This document shows positions 1 through 10,588 of a DNA stretch of 64,000 nucleotides, one piece after another. Position 1 is the stretch's first letter. The number at the start of each line of letters is the position of its first letter. Under the pieces are notes generated by a model. The model was given only the letters and a program-made list of their open reading frames with translations, had not been told where the DNA came from and made no database searches. The stretch is taken from assembly GCA_964019415.1 (NCBI GenBank), contig OZ025873.1, forward strand, positions 1,364,987-1,428,986, written 5' to 3'. A program made the position numbers and the translations under genes. The DNA comes from Ianthella basta. Taxonomy: Eukaryota; Porifera; Demospongiae; Verongiida; Ianthellidae.

Positions 1-3000
1 AGAAATAGCAAGATATTGCTAGATGAGGTACGATATAGCAAGATGAGGCTAGATATTGCAAGATGAGGCAAGAAATAGCAAGATGAGGCAAGATGAGGCA
101 AGATATAGCAAGATGAGGCAAGATATTTCAAGATTAGGCAAGAAATAGCAAGATGAGGTAAGATGAGGCAAGGTATTGCAAGATGAGGCAAGAAATAGCA
201 AGATACTGCAAGATGAGGCAAGATATAGCAAGATGAGGCAAGATATTTCAAGATTAGGCAAGAAATAGCAAGATGAGGTAAGATGAGGCAAGATATTGCA
301 AAATGAGGCAAGATATAGCAAGAAGAAGCAAGATGAGGCAAGATGAGGCAAGATATTGCAAGATGATGCAAGATATAGCAAGATATTGCAAGATGAGGCA
401 AGATATAGCAAGAAGCAACATGAGGCAAGAAATAGCAAGATGAGGCAAGATGAGGCAAGATATTGCAAGATGAGGCAAGATATAGCAAGAAGAAGCAAGA
501 TGAGGCAAGAAATAGCAAGATGAGGCAAGATGAGGCAAGATATTGCAAGATAAGGAAGACATAGCAAGAAGAAGCAAGATGAGGCAAGATATTGCAAGAT
601 GAGGCAAGAAATAGCAAGATACTGCAAGATGAGGCAAGATATAGCAAGATGAGGCTAGATATTGCAAGATGAGGCAAGATATAGCAAGATGAGGCAAGAT
701 GAGGCAAGATATTGCAAGATGAGGCAAGATATAGCAAGAAGAAGCAAGATGAGGCAAGATGAGGCAAGATATTGCAAGATGAGGCAAGATATAGCAAGAA
801 GCAAGATGAGGCAAGAAATAGCAAGATGAGGCAAGATGAGGCAAGATATTGCAAGATGAGGTAAAATATAGCAAGAAGAAGCAAGATGAGGCAAGAAATA
901 GCAAGATGAGGCAAGATGAGGCAAGAAATAGCAAGATGGGGCAAGATGAGGCAAGATATTGCAAGATGAGGCAAGAAACAGCAAGATGAGGCAAAATGAG
1001 TCAAGATAATGCAAGATGTGGCAAGAAACAGCAAGATATTGTAAGTTGAGGCAAGATATAGCAAGATGAAGCAAGATATTACAAGATGAGGCAAGAAATA
1101 GTAAGATGAGGCAAGATGAGGCAAGATATTGCAAGATGAGGCAAGAATAACAAGAAGAAGCAAGATGAGGCAAGATGAGGCAAGATAATGCAAGACAAAG
1201 AAAGATGAGGCAAGATATAGCAAGATGAAGCAAGATGAGGCAAGATGAGGCAAGATATAGCAAGATTAAGCAAGATGAGGCAAGATGAGGCAAGAAATAG
1301 CAAGATGAGGCAAGATGAGGCAAGATATTGCAAGATGAGGCAAGATATAGGAAGAAGAAGCAAGAAGAGGCTAGATATTGGAAGATGAGGCAAGAAATAG
1401 CAAGATGAGGCAATATGAGGCAAGAAATAGCAAGATGAGGCAAGATGATCGAGGCAAGAAATAGCAATATGTGGCAAGATGAGGGAAGAAATAGCAAGAT
1501 GAGGCAAGATGAGGCAAGATATTGCAAGATGAAGCAAGAAATAGCAAGATGAGGCTAGATATATCAAGAAGTAAGATGAGGCAAGATATTGGAAGATGAG
1601 GTAAGAAATAGAAAGGTACTGCAAGATGAGGCAAGATATAGCAAGATGAGGCAAGATATTGCAAGATTAGGCAAGAAATAGCAAGATGAGGTAAGATGAG
1701 GCAAGATATTGCAAAATGAGGCAAGATATAGCAAGAAGAAGCAAGATGAGGCAAGATGAGGCAAGATATTGCAAGATGAGGCAAGATATAGCAAGAAGCA
1801 ACATGAGGCAAGAAATAGCAAGATGGGGCAAGATGAGGCAAGATATTGCAAGATGAGGCAAGAAATAGCAAGATGAGGCAAAATGAGTCAAGATATTGCA
1901 AGATGAGGCAAGAAACAGCAAGATATTGTAAGATGAGGCAAGATATAGCAAGATGAAGCAAGATATTACAAGATGAGGCAAGAAATAGTAAGATGAGGCA
2001 AGATGAGGCAAGATATTGCAAGATTAGGCAAGAAATAGCAAGATGAGGTAAGATGAGGCAAGATATTGCAAAATGAGGCAAGATATAGCAAGAAGAAGCA
2101 AGATGAGGCAAGATGAGGCAAGATATTGCAAGATGAGGCAAGATATAGCAAGAAGAAGCAAGATGAGGCAAGATATAGCAAGATGAGGCAAGATGAGGCA
2201 AGATATTGCAAGATAAGGAAGACATAGCAAGAAGAAGCAAGATGAGGCAAGATATTGCAAGATGAGGCAAGAAAGAGCAAGATATTGCTAGATGAGGCAC
2301 GATATAGCAAGATGAGGCTAGATACTGCAAGATGAGGCAAGAAATAGCAAGATGAGGCAAGATGAGGCAAGATATTGCCAGATGAGGCAAGATATAGCAA
2401 GATGAGGCAAGATATTTCAAGATTAGGCAAGAAATAGCAAGATGAGGTAAGATGAGGCAAGATATTGCAAAATGAGGCAAGATATAGCAAGAAGAAGCAT
2501 GATGAGGCAACATGAGGCAAGAAATAGCAAGATGAGGCAAGATGAGGCAAGATATTGCAAGATAAGGAAGACATAGCAAGAAGAAGCAAGATGAGGCAAG
2601 ATATTGCAAGATGAGTCAAGAAATAGCAAGATATTGCTAGATGAGGTACGATATAGCAAGATGAGGCTAGATATTGCAAGATGAGGCAAGAAATAGCAAG
2701 ATGAGGCAAGATGAGGCAAGATATAGCAAGATGAGGCAAGATATTTCAAGATTAGGCAAGAAATAGCAAGATGAGGTAAGATGAGGCAAGGTATTGCAAG
2801 ATGAGGCAAGAAATAGCAAGATACTTCAAGATGAGGCAAGATATAGCAAGATGAGGCAAGATATTTCAAGATTAGGCAAGAAATAGCAAGATGAGGTAAG
2901 ATGAGGCAAGATATTGCAAAATGAGGCAAGATATAGCAAGAAGAAGCAAGATGAGGCAAGATGAGGCAAGATATTGCAAGATGAGGCAAGATATAGCAAG

Positions 3001-4027
3001 ATATTGCAAGATGAGGCAAGATATAGCAAGAAGCAACATGAGGCAAGAAATAGCAAGATGAGGCAAGATGAGGCAAGATATTGCAAGATGAGGCAAGATA
3101 TAGCAAGAAGAAGCAAGATGAGGCAAGAAATAGCAAGATGAGGCAAGATGAGGCAAGATATTGCAAGATAAGGAAGACATAGCAAGAAGAAGCAAGATGA
3201 GGCAAGATATTGCAAGATGAGGCAAGAAATAGCAAGATACTGCAAGATGAGGCAAGATATAGCAAGATGAGGCTAGATATTGCAAGATGAGGCAAGATAT
3301 AGCAAGATGAGGCAAGATGAGGCAAGATATTGCAAGATGAGGCAAAATATAGCAAGAAGAAGCAAGATGAGGCTAGATGAGGCAAGATATTGCAAGATGA
3401 GGCAAGATATAGCAAGAAGCAAGATGAGGCAAGAAATAGCAAGATGAGGCAAGATGAGGCAAGATATTGCAAGATGAGGTAAAATATAGCAAGAAGAAGC
3501 AAGATGAGGCAAGAAATAGCAAGATGAGGCAAGATGAGGCAAGAAATAGCAAGATGGGGCAAGATGAGGCAAGATATTGCAAGATGAGGCAAGAAACAGC
3601 AAGATGAGGCAAAATGAGTCAAGATAATGCAAGATGTGGCAAGAAACAGCAAGATATTGTAAGTTGAGGCAAGATATAGCAAGATGAAGCAAGATATTAC
3701 AAGATGAGGCAAGAAATAGTAAGATGAGGCAAGACGAGGCAAGATATTGCAAGATGAGGCAAGAATAACAAGAAGAAGCAAGATGAGGCAAGATGAGGCA
3801 AGATAATGCAAGACAAAGAAAGATGAGGCAAGATATAGCAAGATGAAGCAAGATGAGGCAAGATGAGGCAAGATATAGCAAGATTAAGCAAGATGAGGCA
3901 AGATGAGGCAAGAAATAGCAAGATGAGGCAAGATGAGGCAAGATATTGCAAGATGAGGCAAGATATAGGAAGAAGAAGCAAGAAGAGGCTAGATATTGGA
4001 AGATGAGGCAAGAAATAGCAAGATGAG
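1..4027. repeat. Decanucleotide minisatellite, family A (left block)
   Basis: Tandem 10-bp units, mostly GCAAGATGAG, interleaved with GCAAGATATT, GCAAGATATA, GCAAGAAATA and GCAAGAAGAA. The array already fills base 1, so its left end is outside the window. A higher-order period of 2,618 bp is visible: bases 1-1409 recur almost unchanged at 2619-4027, with shared landmarks such as GATGATCGAGGC and the odd word AGTAAGATG. The plus strand has a TGA every 30 bp. The minus strand is open in all frames only because the unit lacks stop codons there. No gene is supported. Confidence 0.97.
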
Positions 4028-4361
4028 TGTGATAAAGCGTTCGAATGTTATACGGGAGACTCCGCCGTACGGAGAGACGTTCGAACACTGGACAGGACTG
4101 GAACAATAATTAGGCACACACTGCGGCCAACAACAAGAGATACAACTCACTGACAAACTCTATATCCTTCAACAACCACCAAATCAAAAGTACAGCTGCA
4201 CCAAAAACATCCCATGCATAATCAATAATACAGGTCAGCATAATCAATAACTAACGGATACAATACACGTACACAAACCACAACATACCCAGCTAATCAC
4301 ACAACAACAGGTAAGACAATATTATGATCAAGCTTCATTGTACAATCATGTGTCCATCACA
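4028..4361 (-). repeat. 3' LTR of the GmR1-like element
   Basis: 334 bp, bounded by TG...CA with the short inverted repeat TGTGAT/ATCACA. By eye it matches the copy at 8771-9104 at every base. Its first 16 bp in element orientation are coding, because the gag-pol stop codon lies inside it at 4346-4348. Confidence 0.96.
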
Positions 4362-7300
4362 CCCCTCCCCCCTTCTCCTGAGGCAAACTTGTTTGTCTCT
4401 AGCCTGGAGAGGGCGTCGGCATTACCGTTCTTGCCACCAGCACGGTGCTGGACAACGAAGTCATACGGTTGAAGGGCTAGACTCCAGCGAGTCAATCGCG
4501 AGTTATTCTCCTTCAATCGGTCAAGCCACTCAAGAGCTCGGTGATCAGTCTGGATAGTGAACTGTCTACCTAACAAGTAAACACGGAATGCATGGGTGGC
4601 CAGCTTGATAGCTAAGCACTCCTTTTCAATTGTTGAGTATCGCTGTTCTCTGGGTAGCAGCTTTCTGCTAAAATAAGCAACTGGATGATCATCTCCGTTC
4701 TCGTCTTCTTGGCTCAGAACAGCTCCTACCCCAAAATCAGAGGCATCAGTTTGCAGTATGAATGGTTTCTGAAAATCAGGACTTCTCAGAACAGGTGATG
4801 AAGACAGCAAAAACTTCAGCCGTTGGAACGCCCGATCACATTCCATGGTCCACGTCACACGATTCGGGGCTGACTTTCTTGTCAGGTCTGTCAAGGCCAC
4901 AGCTACAGAAGCATAGTTAGGGATGAACTTTCGATAATAACCAGTGAGACCGAGAAACGCTCGTATCTGCTTTTTGGTCTTGGGAACAGCAAAGCACTGA
5001 ACAGCGTCCACTTTGCTTAGTTCCGGTCGTACCATCCCATTGCCTACAACATGGCCTAGATAACCACATTCTCTCATTCCAAACTGACATTTGGTTGGTT
5101 TGGCTGTCAGCCCGGCTGCACGAAGGCGCACCAAGATGGACTTAATGTGCTGCAGATGTTTCTCCCATGTGTTGCTATGGATGATCAGATCATCCAAGTA
5201 AGCTGCTGCAAAAGCATCACATCCATCTACCAGTCTGTCCATCATGCGTTGGAAAGTCGCTGGAGCACCCTGTAAACCAAAAGGCATTACCTTGAACTGA
5301 TAGAGTCCAAACGGTGTTGTGAAGGCTGTCTTGTGGCGGTCGGCTTCCGCAACTGGCACCTGCCAGTAGCCACGTGTCAGGTCCAATGTGGTGATAAACT
5401 TAGACCCTCCCAGCCTGTCTATCAGTTCATCTATCCTTGGCATAGGATAGGCATCTGATTGGGAAACCCCATTTAGCCTCCTGTAGTCTACACACAACCT
5501 GAGGGATCCATCCTTCTTTGGTACAAGAACAATTGGCGCAGCCCAATCACTGTTGGAGGGCTCAATTATTCCATCTGCCAACATTTCTTGCAGCTCTTCC
5601 TGGACCCTCTCGCGATAGGCCTGTGGCAATCTGTACGGAGGTAACCGCACTGGGTTGGCTGCTGCTGTCTCGATTCGGTGCTCAACCAACTCAGTCTTAC
5701 CAGGGCGGTCCTTCAGCACATCTGCAAACTCTTCAAACAACGCTTGTAGTTGTTCATGCTGAGCTTTGTCCAGTTCCTTGCCCATAGTCGGTTGGCCATG
5801 TGGACATTCATTCCACACTGGAATGTCATCATCCTGACCTTCTCTGGATACCTCTTCCGTCCAGCAGTTGTCGAATACCTTAGGTATATGGAACTCCCGT
5901 AACATGTTGATATGGAAGATTCTCTTTCTCTTCCTACGGTCATGCATATCAACCATGTAGTTCACTTTGCCAACCTTCTGCAGCACCTGATATGGCCCCT
6001 GCCATTGTGCGAGCAGTTTGTTCGTAGACGTTGGCAGCAACACAAGTACCTGGTCTCCTGGGTGAAGCTCTCGATCACGTGCAGTCTGGTCGTACCATCT
6101 TTTTTGCTTGTCCTGTGCTCTGGACAAGTTCTGCTGCACAAGTTCAGACATACTTCTCAGCCTTTCTCTGGTCAGGAGAATATGGGATACAACACTTTCG
6201 TTACTCTGCTGACTGGCTTCCCATGATTCTCTTAGCACATCCAGGGGACCTCGTACATTCCGGCCATATAACAGCTCAAAAGGGGAAAACCCTGTTGACG
6301 TCTGGGGTACCTCTCTGTATGCAAACAGGACATATGGGAGTAACTTATCCCAGTCCTTTCCATCGCTGGTTGCAGTTTTGCGGAGCATTGTCTTGAGTGT
6401 TTGGTTAAAGCGCTCCACGAGGCCATCCGTCTGGGGATGATACGGGCTTGTGCGAATAGGATGGACATGCAAGAGTCGATACAGCTCAGTCAGCAGCTGT
6501 GATGTGAAATTACTCCCTTGGTCGGTCAGAATCTCTTGCGGCACTCCGACCCTCGAGAAAACCTTAATCAACTCTTCTGCAACATGTTCGGCATCAATGC
6601 TGCGCAATGCAATCGCCTCCGGGTAGCGGGTTGCATAGTCGCAAATCACCAACACATAGCGGTTCCCAGACCTGCTCCGTGGAAGTGGCCCCACAATATC
6701 CATTGCAATCTTCTGGAACGGTTCGGTAATAATGGGTAATGGAACAAGAGGTGCCTTCTGCACACCCCGCTTAGTGGACTTCTGGCATTGCTCACAACCT
6801 CGGCAGAACTCAGCAACATCTTTAAACAGAGTAGGCCAGTAGAACCTCCTCAGGATCCTCTGGCTGGTCTTAGTTCTGCCCATGTGCCCAGCAAGTGGAA
6901 TTTCATGTGCTATCTCCAGCACTGCCTTCCTGCACCTCTTCGGTAGAACCAATTGCTCTACTCCCATTTCTTCATCACAACCTGGTGGCACCCACCTCCT
7001 GTATATCAGCCCATCTCGTTTGAAAAAGCCAATACCAGCTGTGCAGGGATGTCCCTCGGCAGCCTGGCGCACAGCTGCTAAAGTGTCGTCATCTCTCTGT
7101 AGCTCCATCAGTTGAGTGGCTGATAGCTCAAGCTCATGTTTGGGAACGTGTGCAGATGCAAACTCCCTACGAATCACTCGTTTCTGCCTCCTTGTCAGCG
7201 GAGCCCTCTCTCGTGATCGCCCCGGCACAAAGAGATCATCGGCAAACTCACTCCCAATAGGCTCTACTTGCTCCTCCACTGGGTTTGGCTGCACCCCCGA

Positions 7301-8680
7301 TGCCAGCTCCTTGTACTGTCTTGCTACCTCCTCTTCGTGCTGCTGTTGGGCTCGTGCACGGGTTACAACAACCATGGCATTTTCTGCCAGTCGTTCTGGT
7401 GGTTCTCCACCCAGCAACTGATAGAACTCTGGAACATCTGTTCCCAGTAGCACTGCTACAGGTAGCGACTCTGACACGGCAGCCTCAACATGGATGGATA
7501 GGCCATCCACCTCCAGCTCGACCTCTGCGAGTGGATACAGAACGGTGTCACCATGGGCACACCTGACAGTCACGGCATCACCCTCCAGGATCTTACACTG
7601 AGGCACCAGGTCCTGTCTCACCATGGTCCTCGAGCATCCTGTGTCGAGAAGGACCTTCTCAACTGATTGTCCTTCTACCCGACCGCTTCTGTATACTTCT
7701 GACTTGGGCCTTACACCAAGTCCTCGGCCATGTGCCCTCTTCTCAACTCCACAGTACAATACTGCAGCAGGGCACCTCGTTGCAATGTGGCCCTTCTGAT
7801 GGCAGTTGTAACACTCCACTTCCTTACCTTGTCTCTGGGAAGGGCTGGTAACTGCTGGCTTGCCACCATTCTTGTCCCCCTTAGGACAATCTCGAGCTAG
7901 GTGTCCAACGACATGGCACGTGTGACATCGCCTCCGATCAATAGGCTCCTGCCCCCGGCTGGCTCCACGGTTTGGCGTTGTCCTGGTCCCCCCCTTCCGT
8001 GCTTGCACATAATCTTCAGCAAGCTGACCTGCCTCTGCCGTCGTCTTTGGCTTGCGCTCACGGACCCACACCCTGACCTCTTCGGACACTGTGTTAAGCA
8101 GCTGCTCCGTAGCAATCATTTCTAGCACATCCTGCTTTGTCTTACACTCTTTGGTCCATTTCTGAGTCAGTTCCATGGTGCGCGTTGCCAACTCACGGTA
8201 AGTTTCTTCTCCCTTCTTCGCTGACGCTCGCAGGCGCTGGCGGTACGCTTCCTCATTGATGTCGTAACGTCTCAAAATGGCGTCCTTAACCGCATCATAG
8301 TCGCCCGACCGCTCAGCTTCCATCGCTGCAAAGGCCCTCTGTGCTTTACCTGTGAGTTGCGGAGCTAACATGTATGACCAGCGACTCTTATCCACTCCAT
8401 AGGCAGTCATCGTCCGCTCAAAGACGGTGATGTACGCTTCAATGTCGTCCTGTTCCGTGAGCTTCGTCAGCTTCGGCAAGGCCGCCACGTCAGCTTTAGG
8501 CTCCGGCACCGGTCGCCGCGACTCCTCAACCAGACGGCGCATCAGCTCCATTTGCTCCTCGTGCCTGCGCCGGTCCTCTGCGTGCTCCCGCTCCAGCCGC
8601 TGTCTGTCTTCCACTAAGACTTTCAACATCTCCGACAACCCGACTGACGCCGACTGCTCTCCCGAGTCTCCCTCAGCCAT
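4346..8680 (-). CDS. Gag-Pol polyprotein, order gag-PR-INT-RT-RNase H
   Basis: 1,444 aa from the ATG at 8680; an in-frame ATG at 8716 (MCTRSGKS...) is an alternative start. A charged coiled coil covers about residues 18-55. A SCAN-like Gag segment covers about 135-228 (motifs YRELATR, VRVWVRERKP, AGQLAEDYV). Two CCHC knuckles follow: C252/C255/H260/C265 and C290/C293/H298/C303. The protease has LLDTGCS at 344-350. The integrase has a zinc-binding domain (H592, H599, C629, C632), the triad D661, D720, E756 (D,D-35-E) and a GPY module near 893. Reverse transcriptase covers about 1015-1225 with YLDD at 1161-1164. RNase H has TDAS at 1311-1314 and ends ADALSR at 1421-1426. All catalytic motifs are present and there is no stop or frameshift. 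Gag and Pol share one frame, so no frameshift site separates them. The last codons overlap the polypurine tract and 3' LTR. Confidence 0.95.
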   Translation of the reverse strand: MAEGDSGEQSASVGLSEMLKVLVEDRQRLEREHAEDRRRHEEQMELMRRLVEESRRPVPEPKADVAALPKLTKLTEQDDIEAYITVFERTMTAYGVDKSRWSYMLAPQLTGKAQRAFAAMEAERSGDYDAVKDAILRRYDINEEAYRQRLRASAKKGEETYRELATRTMELTQKWTKECKTKQDVLEMIATEQLLNTVSEEVRVWVRERKPKTTAEAGQLAEDYVQARKGGTRTTPNRGASRGQEPIDRRRCHTCHVVGHLARDCPKGDKNGGKPAVTSPSQRQGKEVECYNCHQKGHIATRCPAAVLYCGVEKRAHGRGLGVRPKSEVYRSGRVEGQSVEKVLLDTGCSRTMVRQDLVPQCKILEGDAVTVRCAHGDTVLYPLAEVELEVDGLSIHVEAAVSESLPVAVLLGTDVPEFYQLLGGEPPERLAENAMVVVTRARAQQQHEEEVARQYKELASGVQPNPVEEQVEPIGSEFADDLFVPGRSRERAPLTRRQKRVIRREFASAHVPKHELELSATQLMELQRDDDTLAAVRQAAEGHPCTAGIGFFKRDGLIYRRWVPPGCDEEMGVEQLVLPKRCRKAVLEIAHEIPLAGHMGRTKTSQRILRRFYWPTLFKDVAEFCRGCEQCQKSTKRGVQKAPLVPLPIITEPFQKIAMDIVGPLPRSRSGNRYVLVICDYATRYPEAIALRSIDAEHVAEELIKVFSRVGVPQEILTDQGSNFTSQLLTELYRLLHVHPIRTSPYHPQTDGLVERFNQTLKTMLRKTATSDGKDWDKLLPYVLFAYREVPQTSTGFSPFELLYGRNVRGPLDVLRESWEASQQSNESVVSHILLTRERLRSMSELVQQNLSRAQDKQKRWYDQTARDRELHPGDQVLVLLPTSTNKLLAQWQGPYQVLQKVGKVNYMVDMHDRRKRKRIFHINMLREFHIPKVFDNCWTEEVSREGQDDDIPVWNECPHGQPTMGKELDKAQHEQLQALFEEFADVLKDRPGKTELVEHRIETAAANPVRLPPYRLPQAYRERVQEELQEMLADGIIEPSNSDWAAPIVLVPKKDGSLRLCVDYRRLNGVSQSDAYPMPRIDELIDRLGGSKFITTLDLTRGYWQVPVAEADRHKTAFTTPFGLYQFKVMPFGLQGAPATFQRMMDRLVDGCDAFAAAYLDDLIIHSNTWEKHLQHIKSILVRLRAAGLTAKPTKCQFGMRECGYLGHVVGNGMVRPELSKVDAVQCFAVPKTKKQIRAFLGLTGYYRKFIPNYASVAVALTDLTRKSAPNRVTWTMECDRAFQRLKFLLSSSPVLRSPDFQKPFILQTDASDFGVGAVLSQEDENGDDHPVAYFSRKLLPREQRYSTIEKECLAIKLATHAFRVYLLGRQFTIQTDHRALEWLDRLKENNSRLTRWSLALQPYDFVVQHRAGGKNGNADALSRLETNKFASGEGGRGVMDT
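4362..4379 (-). other. Polypurine tract of the LTR element
   Basis: On the minus strand an uninterrupted run of A and G directly abuts the 3' LTR at 4361. This is where plus-strand DNA synthesis would be primed. The same bases encode Gly/Glu/Arg residues near the C-terminus of the polyprotein, so the tract is also coding. Confidence 0.85.
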
Positions 8681-8750
8681 ACTCACACGGTAAGACTTAC
8701 CAGAACGTGTGCACATGTGAGTCCCGACAAATACTGCTGTCCGCCGGTCG

Positions 8751-8768
8751 ATCCCTCTTCTGACACCA
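8751..8768 (-). other. Primer-binding site, tRNA-Leu-like
   Basis: Plus-strand ATCCCTCTTCTGACACCA lies 2 bp inside the 5' LTR. It resembles the 3' end of animal tRNA-Leu, which from memory is about ATCCCACTTCTGACA plus CCA, with one mismatch. The minus-strand copy would therefore pair with a leucine tRNA primer. The tRNA identity rests on recall of the family and was not searched. Confidence 0.7.
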
Positions 8769-8770
8769 AA

Positions 8771-9104
8771 TGTGATAAAGCGTTCGAATGTTATACGGGA
8801 GACTCCGCCGTACGGAGAGACGTTCGAACACTGGACAGGACTGGAACAATAATTAGGCACACACTGCGGCCAACAACAAGAGATACAACTCACTGACAAA
8901 CTCTATATCCTTCAACAACCACCAAATCAAAAGTACAGCTGCACCAAAAACATCCCATGCATAATCAATAATACAGGTCAGCATAATCAATAACTAACGG
9001 ATACAATACACGTACACAAACCACAACATACCCAGCTAATCACACAACAACAGGTAAGACAATATTATGATCAAGCTTCATTGTACAATCATGTGTCCAT
9101 CACA
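8771..9104 (-). repeat. 5' LTR of the GmR1-like element
   Basis: 334 bp, identical by eye to the copy at 4028-4361. It should hold the element promoter. No clear TATA box was identified. Confidence 0.96.
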
Positions 9105-10403
9105 ATGAGGCAATATGAGGCAAGAAATAGCAAGATGAGGCAAGATGATCGAGGCAAGAAATAGCAATATGTGGCAAGATGAGGGAAGAAATAGCAAGAT
9201 GAGGCAAGATGAGGCAAGATATTGCAAGATGAAGCAAGAAATAACAAGATGAGGCTAGATATATCAAGAAGTAAGATGAGGCAAGATATTGGAAGATGAG
9301 GTAAGAAATAGAAAGGTACTGCAAGATGAGGCAAGATATAGCAAGATGAGGCAAGATATTGCAAGATTAGGCAAGAAATAGCAAGATGAGGTAAGATGAG
9401 GCAAGATATTGCAAAATGAGGCAAGATATAGCAAGAAGAAGCAAGATGAGGCAAGATGAGGCAAGATATTGCAAGATGAGGCAAGATATAGCAAGAAGCA
9501 ACATGAAGCAAGAAATAGCAAGATGAGGCAAGATGAGGCAAGATATTGCAAGATGAGGCAAGATATAGCAAGAAGAAGCAAGATGAGGCAAGAAATAGCA
9601 AGATGAGGTAAGATGAGGCAAGATATTGCAAGATAAGGAAGACATAGCAAGAAGAAGCAAGATGAGGCAAGATATTGCAAGATGAGGCAAGAAATAACAA
9701 GATACTGCAAGATGAGGCAAGATATAGCAAGATGAGGCTAGATATTGCAAGATGAGGCAAGAAATAGCAAGATGAGGCAAGATGAGGCAAGATATTGCAA
9801 GATGAGGCAAAATATAGCAAGAAGAAGCAAGATGAGGCAAGAAATAGCAAGATGAGGCAAGATGAGGCAAGAAATAGCAAGATGGGGCAAGATGAGGCAA
9901 GATATTGCAAGATGAGGCAAGAAATAGCAAGATGAGGCAAAATGAGTCAAGATATTGCAAGATGAGGCAAGAAACAGCAAGATATGGTAAGATGAGGCAT
10001 GATATAGCAAGATGAAGCAAGATATTACAAGTTGAGGCAAGAAATAGTAAGATGAGGCAAGATGAGGCAAGATTTTGCAAGATTAGGCAAGAAATAGCAA
10101 GATGAGGTAATATGAGGCAAGATATTGCAAAATGAGGCAAGATATAGTAAGAAGAAGCAAGATGAGGCAAGATGAGGCAAGATATTGCAAGATGAGGCAA
10201 GTTGTAGCAAGAAGCAACATGAGGCAAGAAATAGCAAGATGAGGCAAGATGAGGCAAGATATTGCAAGATGAGGCAAGATATAGCAAGAAGAAGCAAGAT
10301 GAGGCAAGATGAGGCAAGATATTGCAAGATAAGGAAGACATAGCAAGAAGAAGCAAGATGAGGCAAGATATTGCAAGATGAGATAAGAAATAGCAAGACA
10401 TTG
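9105..10403. repeat. Decanucleotide minisatellite, family A (continuation)
   Basis: This continues the array exactly where the LTR element interrupted it. Bases from 9105 onward match 1405 onward with an offset of 7,700, which equals the 2,618-bp higher-order period plus the 5,082 bp added by insertion and target duplication. For example, GATGATCGAGGC occurs at 1447 and 9147. A few single-base differences separate the copies. Confidence 0.95.
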
Positions 10404-10588
10404 TATATATATATGATATTGTATTTTATCTCGCATGTTCTGTTTTGTACTCTTGTGCAACTGAAGAAGGCCCTTTTGGGGCCGAAACGTTTTGCCTTTT
10501 GGTATAAAAAAAAGTGTACCACGTGTTTAACGCTCAAGTAATCCCCCTTTATCAATGTCCAGACGTGGTAATGAATCTCTATTCTATC
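10404..10588. other. Non-repeat island with hammerhead-like core
   Basis: About 185 bp of unrelated DNA inside the array. It starts with an AT stretch (TATATATATA) and contains, at 10461-10490, CTGAAGA followed by a hairpin GGCCC-loop-GGGCC and then GAAACG. CUGANGA...GAAA is the conserved core of hammerhead ribozymes, which occur in Penelope-like element terminal repeats. Here an extra A separates CUGAAGA from helix II, and I find no convincing helix I, so activity is doubtful. It is probably a fragment or short non-autonomous element. The flanking words AGCAAGACATT and AGCAAGATATT could be a target duplication, but the repeat background makes that ambiguous. Confidence 0.45.

Larger units (their letters stand above)
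4028..9104 (-). mobile_element. Intact GmR1-like Ty3/gypsy LTR retrotransposon
   Basis: A complete 5,077-bp element inserted in the minisatellite on the minus strand. It has two 334-bp LTRs that look identical by eye, each starting TGTGAT and ending ATCACA. A 5-bp target duplication ATGAG lies at 4023-4027 and 9105-9109. A primer-binding site follows the 5' LTR and a polypurine tract precedes the 3' LTR. One uninterrupted gag-pol frame fills the interior. Integrase lies upstream of reverse transcriptase, the unusual order that defines the GmR1-like lineage. Identical LTRs and an open frame indicate a recent, possibly active, insertion. The higher-order repeat copy at 1381-1440 preserves the unoccupied site, which confirms both boundaries. 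Confidence 0.96.

Noticed and set aside
1..4027. CRISPR-like array of regular repeats
   Set aside because: There are no unique spacers. Repeats are contiguous 10-bp units in an animal genome.
5518..8693. Plus-strand frames antisense to gag-pol
   Set aside because: They are shadows of the high-information minus-strand frame and show no protein motifs of their own.
8681..8899. N-terminal extension of gag-pol into the 5' LTR
   Set aside because: The frame is open back to 8899, but that region is LTR and primer-binding site. The coding start is more plausibly 8680 or 8716.
10461..10490. Active hammerhead ribozyme
   Set aside because: The core has an extra A before helix II, and no complementary strands for helix I could be found.
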